From: Thermus islandicus DSM 21543
GTDB lineage: Bacteria > Deinococcota > Deinococci > Deinococcales > Thermaceae
Direction: 5' to 3'
DNA length: 64,000 nucleotides
Assembly: GCF_000421625.1 (NCBI RefSeq)
Contig: NZ_ATXJ01000004.1
Span: 1-64,000 of the forward strand
The notes under the pieces were generated by a model. The model did not search any database. It saw only the letters and a program-made list of their open reading frames with translations, and was not told the origin of the DNA. Every line of letters begins with the position of its first letter. The stretch's first letter is position 1. Below, piece after piece: positions 36,294-48,148 of this stretch. Position numbers and translations under genes: made by a program.

Positions 36294-36307
36294 CCTGTAT
36301 ACAGGAT
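36292..36307. promoter_or_regulatory. Perfect 16-bp palindrome, likely GntR operator
   Basis: ATCCTGTATACAGGAT is fully palindromic. Its TGTATACA core is the size and type bound by FadR-type GntR dimers. It overlaps the start codon of the GntR gene (ATG at 36293) on one side and most of the -10 box (36303-36308) on the other, so binding would block RNA polymerase. Recognition by this regulator is inferred. Confidence 0.65.
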
Positions 36308-36331
36308 AAGCCACCCGGCCGCCTGGGGCAA
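36303..36331 (-). promoter_or_regulatory. Promoter of the gntR-putA-pruA operon
   Basis: Minus strand: TTGCCC (36326-36331), 17 bp, TATCCT (36303-36308), then 9 bases to the ATG at 36293, overlapping the palindromic operator. Confidence 0.6.
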
Positions 36332-36337
36332 GCCCCA

Positions 36338-37228
36338 TCACCGAGCCCCCAAAAGCCGCTTCAGCCCCCCGCCCAGCCGCTTCCAAAGGGGGCCAAACCG
36401 GGCCTCGTAGCTCCTCGCCGCCTCCTCGGGGGAGGGGTCCACCCCGAGCTCCTGGGCCAGGAAGTAGCGGTGGTCCATGACCCAGAGGTAGAGGTCGGCC
36501 TCGGTGCGGCCCGGGAAGTCCCGAAGGAGCCCTAGGCGGCGGATGGCCTCCACCGTGGGCTTGTAGAGGTTCTCGTACCAGTCCACCACCGCCTCCTCCC
36601 AGGAGATCTCCCGGTTCTCCTCGAGCCCCTTGAAGTAGCGCCGTGTGGCGATGTGGTCCAGGAGGAGGTCGTACCGGCCCAGGGTGGTGAAGCGGATCTC
36701 CTCCGCCTCGGGAACGAGCTCCCTAAGCCTCGTCTTCTCCAGGAAGTGGGCGTACTCGGCCTTGAGGATGAGGTCCTTCAGCGTGTCCGAGGCCTCCACG
36801 GGCACCGGGACCTCGAGGGCGATGACGTAGGCGTCGATGAACTTCTGCCCTGTGGCCTTGGCCAGGGCCACCCGGTGGTTCCCGTCCTTGACGAAATAGG
36901 CCTCCCCCACCTGGTAAACCTCTATGGGGGGAAGCTCCACCCCCTCCAGCTGCAGGGCCCGGAGGCGCTTCCAGCGCTCCAGGGTGTGGGGGGTCTTGGG
37001 GAGGAAGCGGTGGTCAAAGTCCTCGTAGCGGTCCACCGAGCCCACCACCTTGTCCACCTCAATGGTGCAAAGACCCAGGGGGTGCTCCCCTTTGGGCCTC
37101 AGGGCAAGGGCCTGGTGAAAGGGCAGGAGCAGGTTGGGCTCGCCCTTTAGGCGGTGGAGGAGCTCGTGAAGGGCGGCGCGCCGCTCCAGGCGCTCTGCCT
37201 CGGCTTGGGCCTGCAGGTCGGGCCTCAT
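36338..37228 (-). CDS. ParB-like domain protein (possibly DUF4032)
   Basis: 296 aa, cytoplasmic. The central VGEAYFVKDGNHRVALAKAT (about 107-126) is a ParB/sulfiredoxin-like motif. The C-terminal half, with VVDWYENLYKPTVEAIRR, LYLWVMDHRYFLAQELG and PSPEEAARSYEARFG, resembles DUF4032 proteins known mainly from actinobacteria. Function is unknown. It ends 30 bp before the GntR promoter region and reads in the same direction; its own promoter was not identified. The family call is from memory. Confidence 0.7.
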   Translation of the reverse strand: MRPDLQAQAEAERLERRAALHELLHRLKGEPNLLLPFHQALALRPKGEHPLGLCTIEVDKVVGSVDRYEDFDHRFLPKTPHTLERWKRLRALQLEGVELPPIEVYQVGEAYFVKDGNHRVALAKATGQKFIDAYVIALEVPVPVEASDTLKDLILKAEYAHFLEKTRLRELVPEAEEIRFTTLGRYDLLLDHIATRRYFKGLEENREISWEEAVVDWYENLYKPTVEAIRRLGLLRDFPGRTEADLYLWVMDHRYFLAQELGVDPSPEEAARSYEARFGPLWKRLGGGLKRLLGAR

Positions 37229-37301
37229 GGAACCGCTACCACCCCTTCCTTAGGGTAGCCCGCGCCGGTCAGAAGATTGTGAGAGGGTGGACAAGCGCCC
37301 C

Positions 37302-37330
37302 TGGACAACCGGGCGCCCAAGGGGTTAGAT
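37302..37330 (+). promoter_or_regulatory. Putative promoter of the alpha-oxoamine synthase gene
   Basis: TGGACA (37302-37307), 17 bp, TTAGAT (37325-37330), then 6 bases to the ATG. A small inverted repeat, GCGCCC (37295-37300) with GGGCGC (37311-37316), overlaps the -35 region. Confidence 0.45.
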
Positions 37331-37336
37331 AGGGCC

Positions 37337-38524
37337 ATGGGTTTGGACCTTCGGACCCGCGTGCAAGGGGAGCTAGACAGGCTTAAGCGGGAAGGGCTCT
37401 ATATCCGCCCCAGGGTCCTCGAGGCCCCCCAGGAGCCCGTGACCCGGGTGGAGGGGCGGGAGGTGGTGAACCTGGCCTCCAACAACTACCTGGGCTTCGC
37501 CAACCACCCCTACCTCAAGGAGCGGGCCCGCCAGTACCTGGAGCGCTGGGGAGCAGGCAGCGGGGCGGTGCGCACCATCGCCGGCACCTTCCCCTACCAC
37601 CTGGAGCTGGAGGAGGCCCTCGCCCGCTTCAAGGGGACGGAGAGCGCCCTTGTGCTCCAGTCGGGCTTCACCGCCAACCAGGGGGTGCTGGGGGCCCTCC
37701 TCCAGGAGGGGGACCTGGTCTTCTCCGACGAGCTCAACCACGCCAGCATCATCGACGGCCTCCGCCTCACCAAGGCCACCCGGCTGGTCTATCGCCACGC
37801 CGACGTGGAGCACCTGGAGGAGCTTCTCAAGGCCCACGACACCGAGGGCCTCAAGCTCATCGTCACCGACGGGGTCTTCTCCATGGACGGGGACATCGCC
37901 CCCCTGGACCGGATCGTCCCCCTGGCCAGGCGGTACGGGGCGGTGGTCTACGTGGACGACGCCCACGGAAGCGGGGTCTTAGGGGAGATGGGGAAGGGGA
38001 CGGTCCACCACTTCGGCTTCCACCAGGACCCCGACGTGGTCCAGGTGGCCACCCTCTCCAAGGCCTGGGCGGGGATCGGGGGGTATGCCGCGGGGGCGCG
38101 GGAGCTCAAGGAGCTCCTCATCAACAAGGCGAGGCCCTTCCTCTTCTCCACGAGCCACCCGCCGGCGGTGGTGGGGGGGCTTCTCGGGGCCTTAGAGCTC
38201 ATTCAAAAGGAACCCGAGCGGGTGGAAAGGCTTTGGCAGAACACCCGCTACTTCAAGAGGGAGCTCGCCCGCCTAGGCTACGACACCCTGGGGAGCGAAA
38301 CCCCCATCACCCCGGTCCTCTTCGGCGAGGCGCCTTTGGCCTTTGAAGCGAGCCGCCTCCTCTTGGAGGAGGGAGTCTTCGCCGTGGGCATCGGCTTCCC
38401 CACCGTGCCCCGGGGCAAGGCGAGGATCCGCAACATCGTCACCGCCGCCCACACGAAGGAGATGCTGGACAGGGCCCTCGAGGCCTACGAGAAGGTGGGG
38501 CGTAAGCTCGGTATAATCCACTAA
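37337..38524 (+). CDS. PLP-dependent alpha-oxoamine synthase (KBL / 8-amino-7-oxononanoate synthase type)
   Basis: 395 aa. The PLP fold is clear: LASNNYLGFANHPYLKERAR, the glycine-rich GAGSGAVRTIAGTFPYHLELE, VDDAHGSGVLG and the Schiff-base Lys in VATLSKAWAGIGGYAAG. The enzyme could be 2-amino-3-ketobutyrate CoA ligase or 8-amino-7-oxononanoate synthase; the Thermus homolog I recall is described as acting on several acyl-CoAs. Neighbours do not decide it. The methylase gene starts directly after the stop (TAA then ATG). Confidence 0.85.
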   Translation: MGLDLRTRVQGELDRLKREGLYIRPRVLEAPQEPVTRVEGREVVNLASNNYLGFANHPYLKERARQYLERWGAGSGAVRTIAGTFPYHLELEEALARFKGTESALVLQSGFTANQGVLGALLQEGDLVFSDELNHASIIDGLRLTKATRLVYRHADVEHLEELLKAHDTEGLKLIVTDGVFSMDGDIAPLDRIVPLARRYGAVVYVDDAHGSGVLGEMGKGTVHHFGFHQDPDVVQVATLSKAWAGIGGYAAGARELKELLINKARPFLFSTSHPPAVVGGLLGALELIQKEPERVERLWQNTRYFKRELARLGYDTLGSETPITPVLFGEAPLAFEASRLLLEEGVFAVGIGFPTVPRGKARIRNIVTAAHTKEMLDRALEAYEKVGRKLGIIH

Positions 38525-40518
<1,994 letters not shown>

Positions 40519-40532
<14 letters not shown>

Positions 40533-40905
40533 AGTAGACCCGGAGGACGAGCCCCAAGGAGAAGAGAAGCCCCAAGGCCACGTAGACCTCGGGGCGCCTG
40601 GGCGGGTCCTTGAGGCCCCGGTAGAACCACGCCCCCGGCTCCAAGCCTCCCAAGTAGTGGAGCCCGGCGGCGAGGAGAAGGCCGTAGAGGAGGTGGAGGC
40701 CGTCCTTGGGCCTGAGGCCCTGGAGGAAGAGGAGAAAGCCCAAAAGGACCTGGAGGATGGCCACCCAGGCCACCCCCCGGAGGAGGGCGTAGAACCGGGA
40801 GGGCAGGGGACGGAAGAAGCCCCCCATGCCCACAAGGGCCAAGGCGGGGACCGCGATCAGGAGGGCAAGCCCGAGGAGGGCGTGAAGGGAAGCCAGGGCG
40901 GTCAT
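40519..40905 (-). CDS. Small four-helix membrane protein
   Basis: 128 aa with about four hydrophobic helices: LHALLGLALLIAVPALALVG, YALLRGVAWVAILQVLLGFL, LLYGLLLAAGLHYLGG and VALGLLFSLGLVLRVYF. I do not recognise a family; the layout resembles small cytochrome- or quinone-associated membrane proteins. ATG 40905 is chosen because TATCCT (40912-40917) lies exactly 6 bases upstream; the longer in-frame start at 40971 is hydrophilic and has no ribosome site. It overlaps the end of the endonuclease gene. Confidence 0.7.
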
Positions 40906-40907
40906 GA

Positions 40908-42950
<2,043 letters not shown>

Positions 42951-42962
42951 GCTCCGCGCCCC

Positions 42963-42988
42963 AAAAAAACCCGCCGCCCGCAGGCGGC
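42963..42988 (-). terminator. Strong rho-independent terminator facing gyrB
   Basis: A 6-bp stem, GCCGCC (42973-42978) with GGCGGC (42983-42988), followed on the minus strand by GGG and seven T (42963-42969). It is a good terminator only for minus-strand transcription; on the plus strand the stem is followed by TTCCCTT, so gyrB termination there is weaker. Confidence 0.65.
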
Positions 42989-43009
42989 TTCCCTTGGTCT
43001 GACTCCTTC

Positions 43010-43037
43010 AGTATACCACGGGTTTCCGGTATGTAAA
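43010..43037 (-). promoter_or_regulatory. Minus-strand promoter-like site beside gyrB
   Basis: TTTACA (43032-43037), 16 bp, TATACT (43010-43015), with TGG before the -10 making it extended. No gene follows on the minus strand; the terminator at 42963-42988 lies directly downstream. The -10 is inside the left arm of an inverted repeat, ATACCAC (43013-43019) with GTGGTAT (43038-43044). Confidence 0.5.
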
Positions 43038-43170
43038 GTGGTATGCAACAAAACCCGTCCCCAAAAGGGGTTTGGCGGGGGTTAAAAAGGCTAAAGGGAT
43101 TCAATCCAAATTAGCTGCCAAGGGCGCGAGGGCCTTCTTGGGGTACGCTGAAGGGACAAGGAGGTGCCCC

Positions 43171-43584
43171 ATGGCCCGGTACCTGGTGGTGGCCCACCGG
43201 ACGGCCAAAAGCCCCGAGCTGGCGGCGAAGCTGAGGGAGATCCTGCAGCAAGACCCCGAGGCCGAGTTCGTCCTGCTGGTGCCCGCCATCCCCCCGCCCG
43301 GCTGGGTCTACGAGGAGAACGAGGTGCAAAGGCGGGCCCAGGAGGAGGCCGAGGCCGCCAGGCAGGCCCTCGAGGCCCAGGGCATCCCCATCGCTGAGAC
43401 CAAGGCCGGGGACGTCTCCCCCCTCTTGGCCCTCGAGGAGGAGCTCCTGGCCCATACCGGGACCTACCGGGCCATCGTTTTGGCCACCCTCCCCCCGGGG
43501 CTTTCCCGCTGGCTCAGGCTGGACGTGCACACCCAGGCCGAGCGCTTCGGCCTACCTGTGATCCACGTGATCGCCCACCCCTAG
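43171..43584 (+). CDS. Universal-stress-protein-like hypothetical protein
   Basis: 137 aa, alpha/beta. It begins MARYLVVAHRTAKSPELAAK and ends with the strand-helix pattern YRAIVLATLPPGLSRWLRLD then FGLPVIHVIAHP, which recalls USP/HUP-type nucleotide-binding folds. I cannot place it more firmly. An AAGGAGG ribosome site precedes the ATG. The 220 bp before it, after gyrB, hold the minus-strand terminator and promoter, two further hairpins and no gene. Confidence 0.75.
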   Translation: MARYLVVAHRTAKSPELAAKLREILQQDPEAEFVLLVPAIPPPGWVYEENEVQRRAQEEAEAARQALEAQGIPIAETKAGDVSPLLALEEELLAHTGTYRAIVLATLPPGLSRWLRLDVHTQAERFGLPVIHVIAHP

Positions 43585-43611
43585 CCTCCCCCGCTTCTCA
43601 TCTTCGCCCCG

Positions 43612-43617
43612 TATACT
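43612..43617 (+). promoter_or_regulatory. -10 box of the lpt operon
   Basis: TATACT, 6 bases before the GTG of the first LptF-like gene. No clear -35. Confidence 0.45.
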
Positions 43618-43623
43618 GCCCCC

Positions 43624-44634
43624 GTGCTGGGGCGGTACGTGCTCCGGGAGGTCCTCCTGCCCTACGCGGTGGGGGTCTTCCTCTTCGTTGCCCTTCTCAC
43701 CTTTGACCTGCTCTCTAGCCTCTCCGGCGTCCTCCTGAGCCGGGGAGCGGGGGTAGAGGCCATCGCCACCCTGGTCCTCTATCGGCTCCCCTGGACCCTG
43801 AGCCTGGCCCTACCCCTGGGCCTTGTGTTCGCCATCCTGGTAGGGCTCTCCCGCCTCATCCGCCACTCCGAGCTCAAGGCAGCCTACGCCGCCGGGGTGC
43901 CGCCCCTCTCCCTCCTCAAGCCCCTCCTCCTCCTTGCCCTCGTGGTGAGCCTCCTGGACCTCTTCAACCTAGCGGAGCTGAGGCCCAAGGCCCTCGAGGC
44001 CTACGACCGAACCCTGGCCCGCCTCCTCTACGGAGAGACGGGCCCAAGCGGGGTGCTGAGGCAGCAGGTCTACGCCCTGGAGGGCCTCGGGGTCTACTAC
44101 GCCGAGGAGGTGCGCCCCGAGGTGGGGCAGAACCGCCTCTTCGGGCTTCGGGTGGTGGACGAAAAGGGGAGGATTTACAGCGCAAAGGAGGGGGTGTGGG
44201 ACCGGGAAGGCTGGCAGTTTCTGGGGTACGTGCTGGAGGAAGGGAGGCTCCGGCCCTTCCAGGGCATCCTCCCCTTTCCCGCCCTCTTCCGCCCCAAGGA
44301 GAGCCTGGGCTCCCGGGACCCGTACGACTCCACCCCCTTGGGGGAGCTGTGGACCCGGAGCCAGGTGGAGCCCGGGGCCCGCTTCGCCCTCCACCGCCGC
44401 CTGGCGGACGCCCTGGGGGGCCTCTTCCTGGGCCTGGCCGCCGCCGCGCTGGGCCTCTCCCTACGGGAAGCGGCCTGGGCCTTCCTGGCCGTGGTCCTCC
44501 TCATCTTTGGTTACTACGTCCTCTGGACCCTTGTGGCCCAGCTCGCCCGCTACGATGTGAGCCCCCTCTTGGCCCACCTGCCCAACGCCCTCTACGGCCT
44601 GTTGGGCCTCGCCCTGGCCTGGAGGCTAAGGTGA
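43624..44634 (+). CDS. LptF/LptG-family permease (first)
   Basis: 336 aa. It has the YjgP/YjgQ (LptF/G) layout: two N-terminal membrane helices, with the short helical EVLLPYAVGVFLFVALLTFD and a later pair, a periplasmic domain around residues 115-235 (QVYALEGLGVYYAEEVRPEV) and C-terminal helices. LptFG extract lipid from the inner membrane with the LptB ATPase. It overlaps the second permease by GTGA, so the two are coupled. GTG 43624 follows TATACT by 6 bases. Confidence 0.88.
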   Translation: MLGRYVLREVLLPYAVGVFLFVALLTFDLLSSLSGVLLSRGAGVEAIATLVLYRLPWTLSLALPLGLVFAILVGLSRLIRHSELKAAYAAGVPPLSLLKPLLLLALVVSLLDLFNLAELRPKALEAYDRTLARLLYGETGPSGVLRQQVYALEGLGVYYAEEVRPEVGQNRLFGLRVVDEKGRIYSAKEGVWDREGWQFLGYVLEEGRLRPFQGILPFPALFRPKESLGSRDPYDSTPLGELWTRSQVEPGARFALHRRLADALGGLFLGLAAAALGLSLREAAWAFLAVVLLIFGYYVLWTLVAQLARYDVSPLLAHLPNALYGLLGLALAWRLR

Positions 44635-45674
44635 AGACCCTGGACCGCTACCTCCTCCGGGAGGCTCTCGGCCTCTTCGCCGGAGGGCTTCTCGCCATCG
44701 TCCTCCTCTTCCTGGCGGGGGCGGTCTACGAGGTCCTGGCCCCCTTGGTGGCCAAGGGAGCCGACGCCTACACCCTCCTCCGCTACCTCCTCTACCGCAC
44801 GCCCGAGGCCCTGGTGCGGGGGGCTCCCGTGGCCTACCTCTTCGCCCTCCTCCTCCTCCTCTCCCGGATGGCTGAGGACGCGGAGCTGAAAGCCCTCCTC
44901 GCCCTGGGGATTCGGCGGGAGCGGGTCCTCCTCCCCTTCCTCCTCCTGGGCGGGGGGATCGCTCTCTTCGGCTTCCTGCTGGGAGAGGGCCTCGTGCCTA
45001 GGGCCTTGGCCGCAGGACAGGACCTGCTAAGGCGGCAGGTGCTGGAGAGGCCCCGCGCCCTCCTCTCCCCGGGGACCACCTTCCAAGACGCTAAGGGGCG
45101 GGTGGTCTACGTGGGGGAGGTGACGGGGGACCGGATTGGGAAGCTTCGGGTCCTCTCCCGGGAGGAGGTCCTCCTGGCGGAGCGGGGCAGGTTCCAGGAG
45201 GGGGTGCTGCGGGTGGAGGAGGGCCTGCGGGTCACCTACGAGGGCGACCGGCCCCGGACCCTGACCCGCTTCCAGAGGGGCGAGCTGGTGTTGAAGGACC
45301 TGACCTTTGAGCCCTGGCAGAACCCGGCGAACCGCATGGGCTTGGGAGCCCTCAGGCAGGAGGTAGCGAGGCTTAAGTCCCTGGGGGCCAAGGCGGGCCT
45401 CGAGGCCACCACCTACTACCGCCGCTTCGCCGAGCCGGCCTCGGCCCTGGTCTTCGCCCTCTTCGCCACGGGCCTCGCCTTCTACCTCCTCGGGGGAAGC
45501 CGGAGCCTGGGGCTCGTGGGGGTGGCGGTGCTCACCTTTTTCTACTACGCCACCTGGAGCGTAGGGCGGATCATGGGGGAGCAGAACGCCCTAACCCCCC
45601 TCCTCGCCGCCTGGGGACCCAACCTGCTTTACGGGCTTTTGGGCCTTCTCCTCCTCTTGGGAGGGCGGAGGTGA
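44631..45674 (+). CDS. LptF/LptG-family permease (second)
   Basis: 347 aa from GTG 44631, which overlaps the previous stop by 4 bp. LDRYLLREALGLFAGGLLAI at the N-terminus is the usual LptF/G start, followed by membrane helices, a periplasmic part (TTFQDAKGRVVYVGEVTGDR) and C-terminal helices (FALFATGLAFYLLGG, LVGVAVLTFFYYATW). It is the partner of the first permease; together they make the membrane part of the lipid exporter. The next gene overlaps again by 4 bp. Confidence 0.88.
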   Translation: MKTLDRYLLREALGLFAGGLLAIVLLFLAGAVYEVLAPLVAKGADAYTLLRYLLYRTPEALVRGAPVAYLFALLLLLSRMAEDAELKALLALGIRRERVLLPFLLLGGGIALFGFLLGEGLVPRALAAGQDLLRRQVLERPRALLSPGTTFQDAKGRVVYVGEVTGDRIGKLRVLSREEVLLAERGRFQEGVLRVEEGLRVTYEGDRPRTLTRFQRGELVLKDLTFEPWQNPANRMGLGALRQEVARLKSLGAKAGLEATTYYRRFAEPASALVFALFATGLAFYLLGGSRSLGLVGVAVLTFFYYATWSVGRIMGEQNALTPLLAAWGPNLLYGLLGLLLLLGGRR

Positions 45675-48148
45675 GGTGGCTTCTCGCCCTCCTCTTCTGC
45701 CTCCTTCCCGCCCTGGCCCAGGAGCGGGTGCTCAAGGTGCTGGAGGCGGAGAAGCTGGAGCTTCGGGAGGAAGGGGGCGAGGAGGTGTTCGTGCTTTCGG
45801 GAAGCCCCGTGCGCCTTACGCGGGAAGGGGAGGCTTTGGAGGCGGAGAGGGTGGTCTACCTCCGCGGGAGAAAGCTCCTTCTCCTCTCCGGAAAGGTGCG
45901 CTATCGGGACAAGGAGGGGCGCCTCATCCAGGCGGAGGAGCTTCAGGTGGACCTCTCGGACGAGGGCTTTGACGCCCTGGAGGTGCGGATAGAGGCCAAG
46001 GACCTCCTCCTCACCGGACCCCTCTGCCAACGGGTGGCGGGGGCCATCCTCCTCAAGGAGGGGTACGCCACCCCCTGCTTCGGGTGCGGCCAGGAGGTGC
46101 CCGACTACGCCTTCCGGGCCAGGGAGATCGTCCTTTACCCCGGGGACCGGGTGGTGGCGAGGGGGGTGGTCCTCCTCCTCCAGGAGAAACCCGTCCTGGA
46201 GCTCCCCGTCCTGCTCCTCTTCCTCTCCGAGCGGCGGCCCCTTTTGGAGGCTGGGCAGGACGCGGGGGGCCTCTACCTGAAGGCGGCCCTCCCCTATGTG
46301 GCCGAGTTCGGCCTCGGGTACGCCCTCCTCGGCTACTACCAAGGCCGGGGCTACGGCTTCGGCGTTGACCACTTTGGCGTGGGCGAGGCCAAGGAGCGCT
46401 ACTTTTTCCTGCACACCCCCCCGGATACCTTCCAGTACCGGGGGGAGTATGGCTTAAAGCGGGCGGAGTTTGCGGTTTCGGCCCTGGTGGAGCGGGACGA
46501 CACCCGGGAGAGGCTCACCCGCTTCCGCCTCGAGGCCCTCTCCCCGGGGGCCCCGAGGCCCGAGGACTGGCGCTACGCCCTGAGGCTGGAGGGCTTCCTG
46601 GACCATGACCCCGCCACCCCCCCGCCCCGCACCCTCCAGCGCCTCCCCGAGCTGGAGGTCCAAAGCCCCACCCTGAGGGAAGGCCCCTTCAGCCTCCAGG
46701 GAAGCCTCCAGGTGGGCCGCTACCTGGCGGAGACCAACCCCCTAAACCGCTCCGCCCGGGCCCTAGGGCCCTACGCCGAGGCGGGCCGGGCCCTCCTCGC
46801 CCACAGCGAGGGCCTCGCCCTCTCCCCCTGGCCCGGGGCCAGCCTCCAGGGGGAGAACCGCTTCCGGGGCTTTTACTACACCACGCAAAACCCCACGGGG
46901 GAGCACGAGCGCCAGGTGGACTGGACCACCCGGCTGGCCTTTCGCCAAGCCCTTGGGGGGGTGAGCCTGGAGGCGGGCTACCTGAGGAGCGTCCAAGAGG
47001 GGGAAAGCCCCTTCCGCTTTGAGGCCCTCCCCAGCCGCAGGACCCACCAGGCCACCTTGGGCCTGGGCTTCCAGGAAAGGCCCCTCGCCCTCTCCCTCAA
47101 GGGGGGCCGGGACCTGGAGGGCGGAAAGTACCTACCCCTCGAGGGGGAGGCCCGGCTCCAGGACCAGGGGTACGCCTTCAGGGTCTACCACAAGCGCGAC
47201 CTGGAGGGAGGGGGCCCCTTGGAAACCCAGGCCGAGGTAGGCCTCACCCCCTATCCCCTTGCCCTGAAGGCCAGCCTCCGCTACGACCACCCCAAGGCCC
47301 TCTTTGACCCCCTCCTCCTCCAGGGGAGTTACGCCCTCCCCGCGGGAGGCCTCAACCTCGCCCACCGCCAGGGCCTGAACGGGGAGGGGGCGCTGGACAC
47401 GAACCTCAGCCTGGCCTTCCGGGAAGGCCAGGACGCCTACACCCTTCAGGCCCGCCGGGACTGGCCCAAGGGCCTCTCCCAGCTCTCCGCCCAGGCCATC
47501 CTGGGACCGAGGAGCCTCTCCTTCCAGGCGAGCCTTGACCCCCAGGGCCTCGCCTACCAGGCAGGCCTCCGCTTCGGGACCCCTCCAGAGCCCCTCTGGG
47601 ACCTTTCCCTCACCGGGCGTTACCAGGAGGGGTTCCGGGGGACAAACCTGCGCCTTGCCCTCAGCCAGGCCCTCCCCGAGGTGGGCTTCCGCCTGAGCGC
47701 CAACCTGCACCTGCCGGAGGTGGAGGACCGGGAAACCTACCTCAAGGACCTCACCTTCTCCGGTGGCGCCGAGCTCTGGGGGCCCACCCCGCCGGACGAG
47801 AACGGCGAGAACGCCCTTCCTGGCCTCGCCTTCTCGGGAAGCCTCACCTACACCCGCAAGCCCTCAAGCCCTGAAGGCTACGCCCTCGCCCTCAGGAACT
47901 TCGGCCCCACCCTTACCTTCCTAGGGCGGGAGAACACCCGCCTCCACCTCTCCGCCCTCCTCACCCAAAACCTCCCCGGGGAACCCCTCAAGCCCCGGTT
48001 TATCCTGGTGCTGGACCGCTGCTGCTGGGCCCTACGGGTCACCTTGGACGCGGGAAAGGGAAGCTTCGGCCTGGCCTTCCTCTACGGGGGCCAGGCGGCG
48101 GGCCTTCTCCTCTCCGAGGAGGGGGTGAAGCTGGGAGGTGCGCCGTGA
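45671..48148 (+). CDS. LptD/OstA-like outer-membrane assembly protein
   Basis: 825 aa. A signal peptide (about 1-16, MRWLLALLFCLLPALAQ) is followed by an OstA/LptA-like beta domain (about 20-110, KVRYRDKEGRLIQAEELQVD), then an LptD-like region (YATPCFGCGQEVPDYAFRAREIVLYPGDRV, ending near residue 190) and a long C-terminal stretch of amphipathic beta-strands, typical of an outer-membrane barrel. It would receive lipid from the LptFG pump. Thermus is not known for ordinary LPS, so the cargo may be another glycolipid (inference). It overlaps both neighbours by 4 bp. Confidence 0.82.
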   Translation: MRWLLALLFCLLPALAQERVLKVLEAEKLELREEGGEEVFVLSGSPVRLTREGEALEAERVVYLRGRKLLLLSGKVRYRDKEGRLIQAEELQVDLSDEGFDALEVRIEAKDLLLTGPLCQRVAGAILLKEGYATPCFGCGQEVPDYAFRAREIVLYPGDRVVARGVVLLLQEKPVLELPVLLLFLSERRPLLEAGQDAGGLYLKAALPYVAEFGLGYALLGYYQGRGYGFGVDHFGVGEAKERYFFLHTPPDTFQYRGEYGLKRAEFAVSALVERDDTRERLTRFRLEALSPGAPRPEDWRYALRLEGFLDHDPATPPPRTLQRLPELEVQSPTLREGPFSLQGSLQVGRYLAETNPLNRSARALGPYAEAGRALLAHSEGLALSPWPGASLQGENRFRGFYYTTQNPTGEHERQVDWTTRLAFRQALGGVSLEAGYLRSVQEGESPFRFEALPSRRTHQATLGLGFQERPLALSLKGGRDLEGGKYLPLEGEARLQDQGYAFRVYHKRDLEGGGPLETQAEVGLTPYPLALKASLRYDHPKALFDPLLLQGSYALPAGGLNLAHRQGLNGEGALDTNLSLAFREGQDAYTLQARRDWPKGLSQLSAQAILGPRSLSFQASLDPQGLAYQAGLRFGTPPEPLWDLSLTGRYQEGFRGTNLRLALSQALPEVGFRLSANLHLPEVEDRETYLKDLTFSGGAELWGPTPPDENGENALPGLAFSGSLTYTRKPSSPEGYALALRNFGPTLTFLGRENTRLHLSALLTQNLPGEPLKPRFILVLDRCCWALRVTLDAGKGSFGLAFLYGGQAAGLLLSEEGVKLGGAP

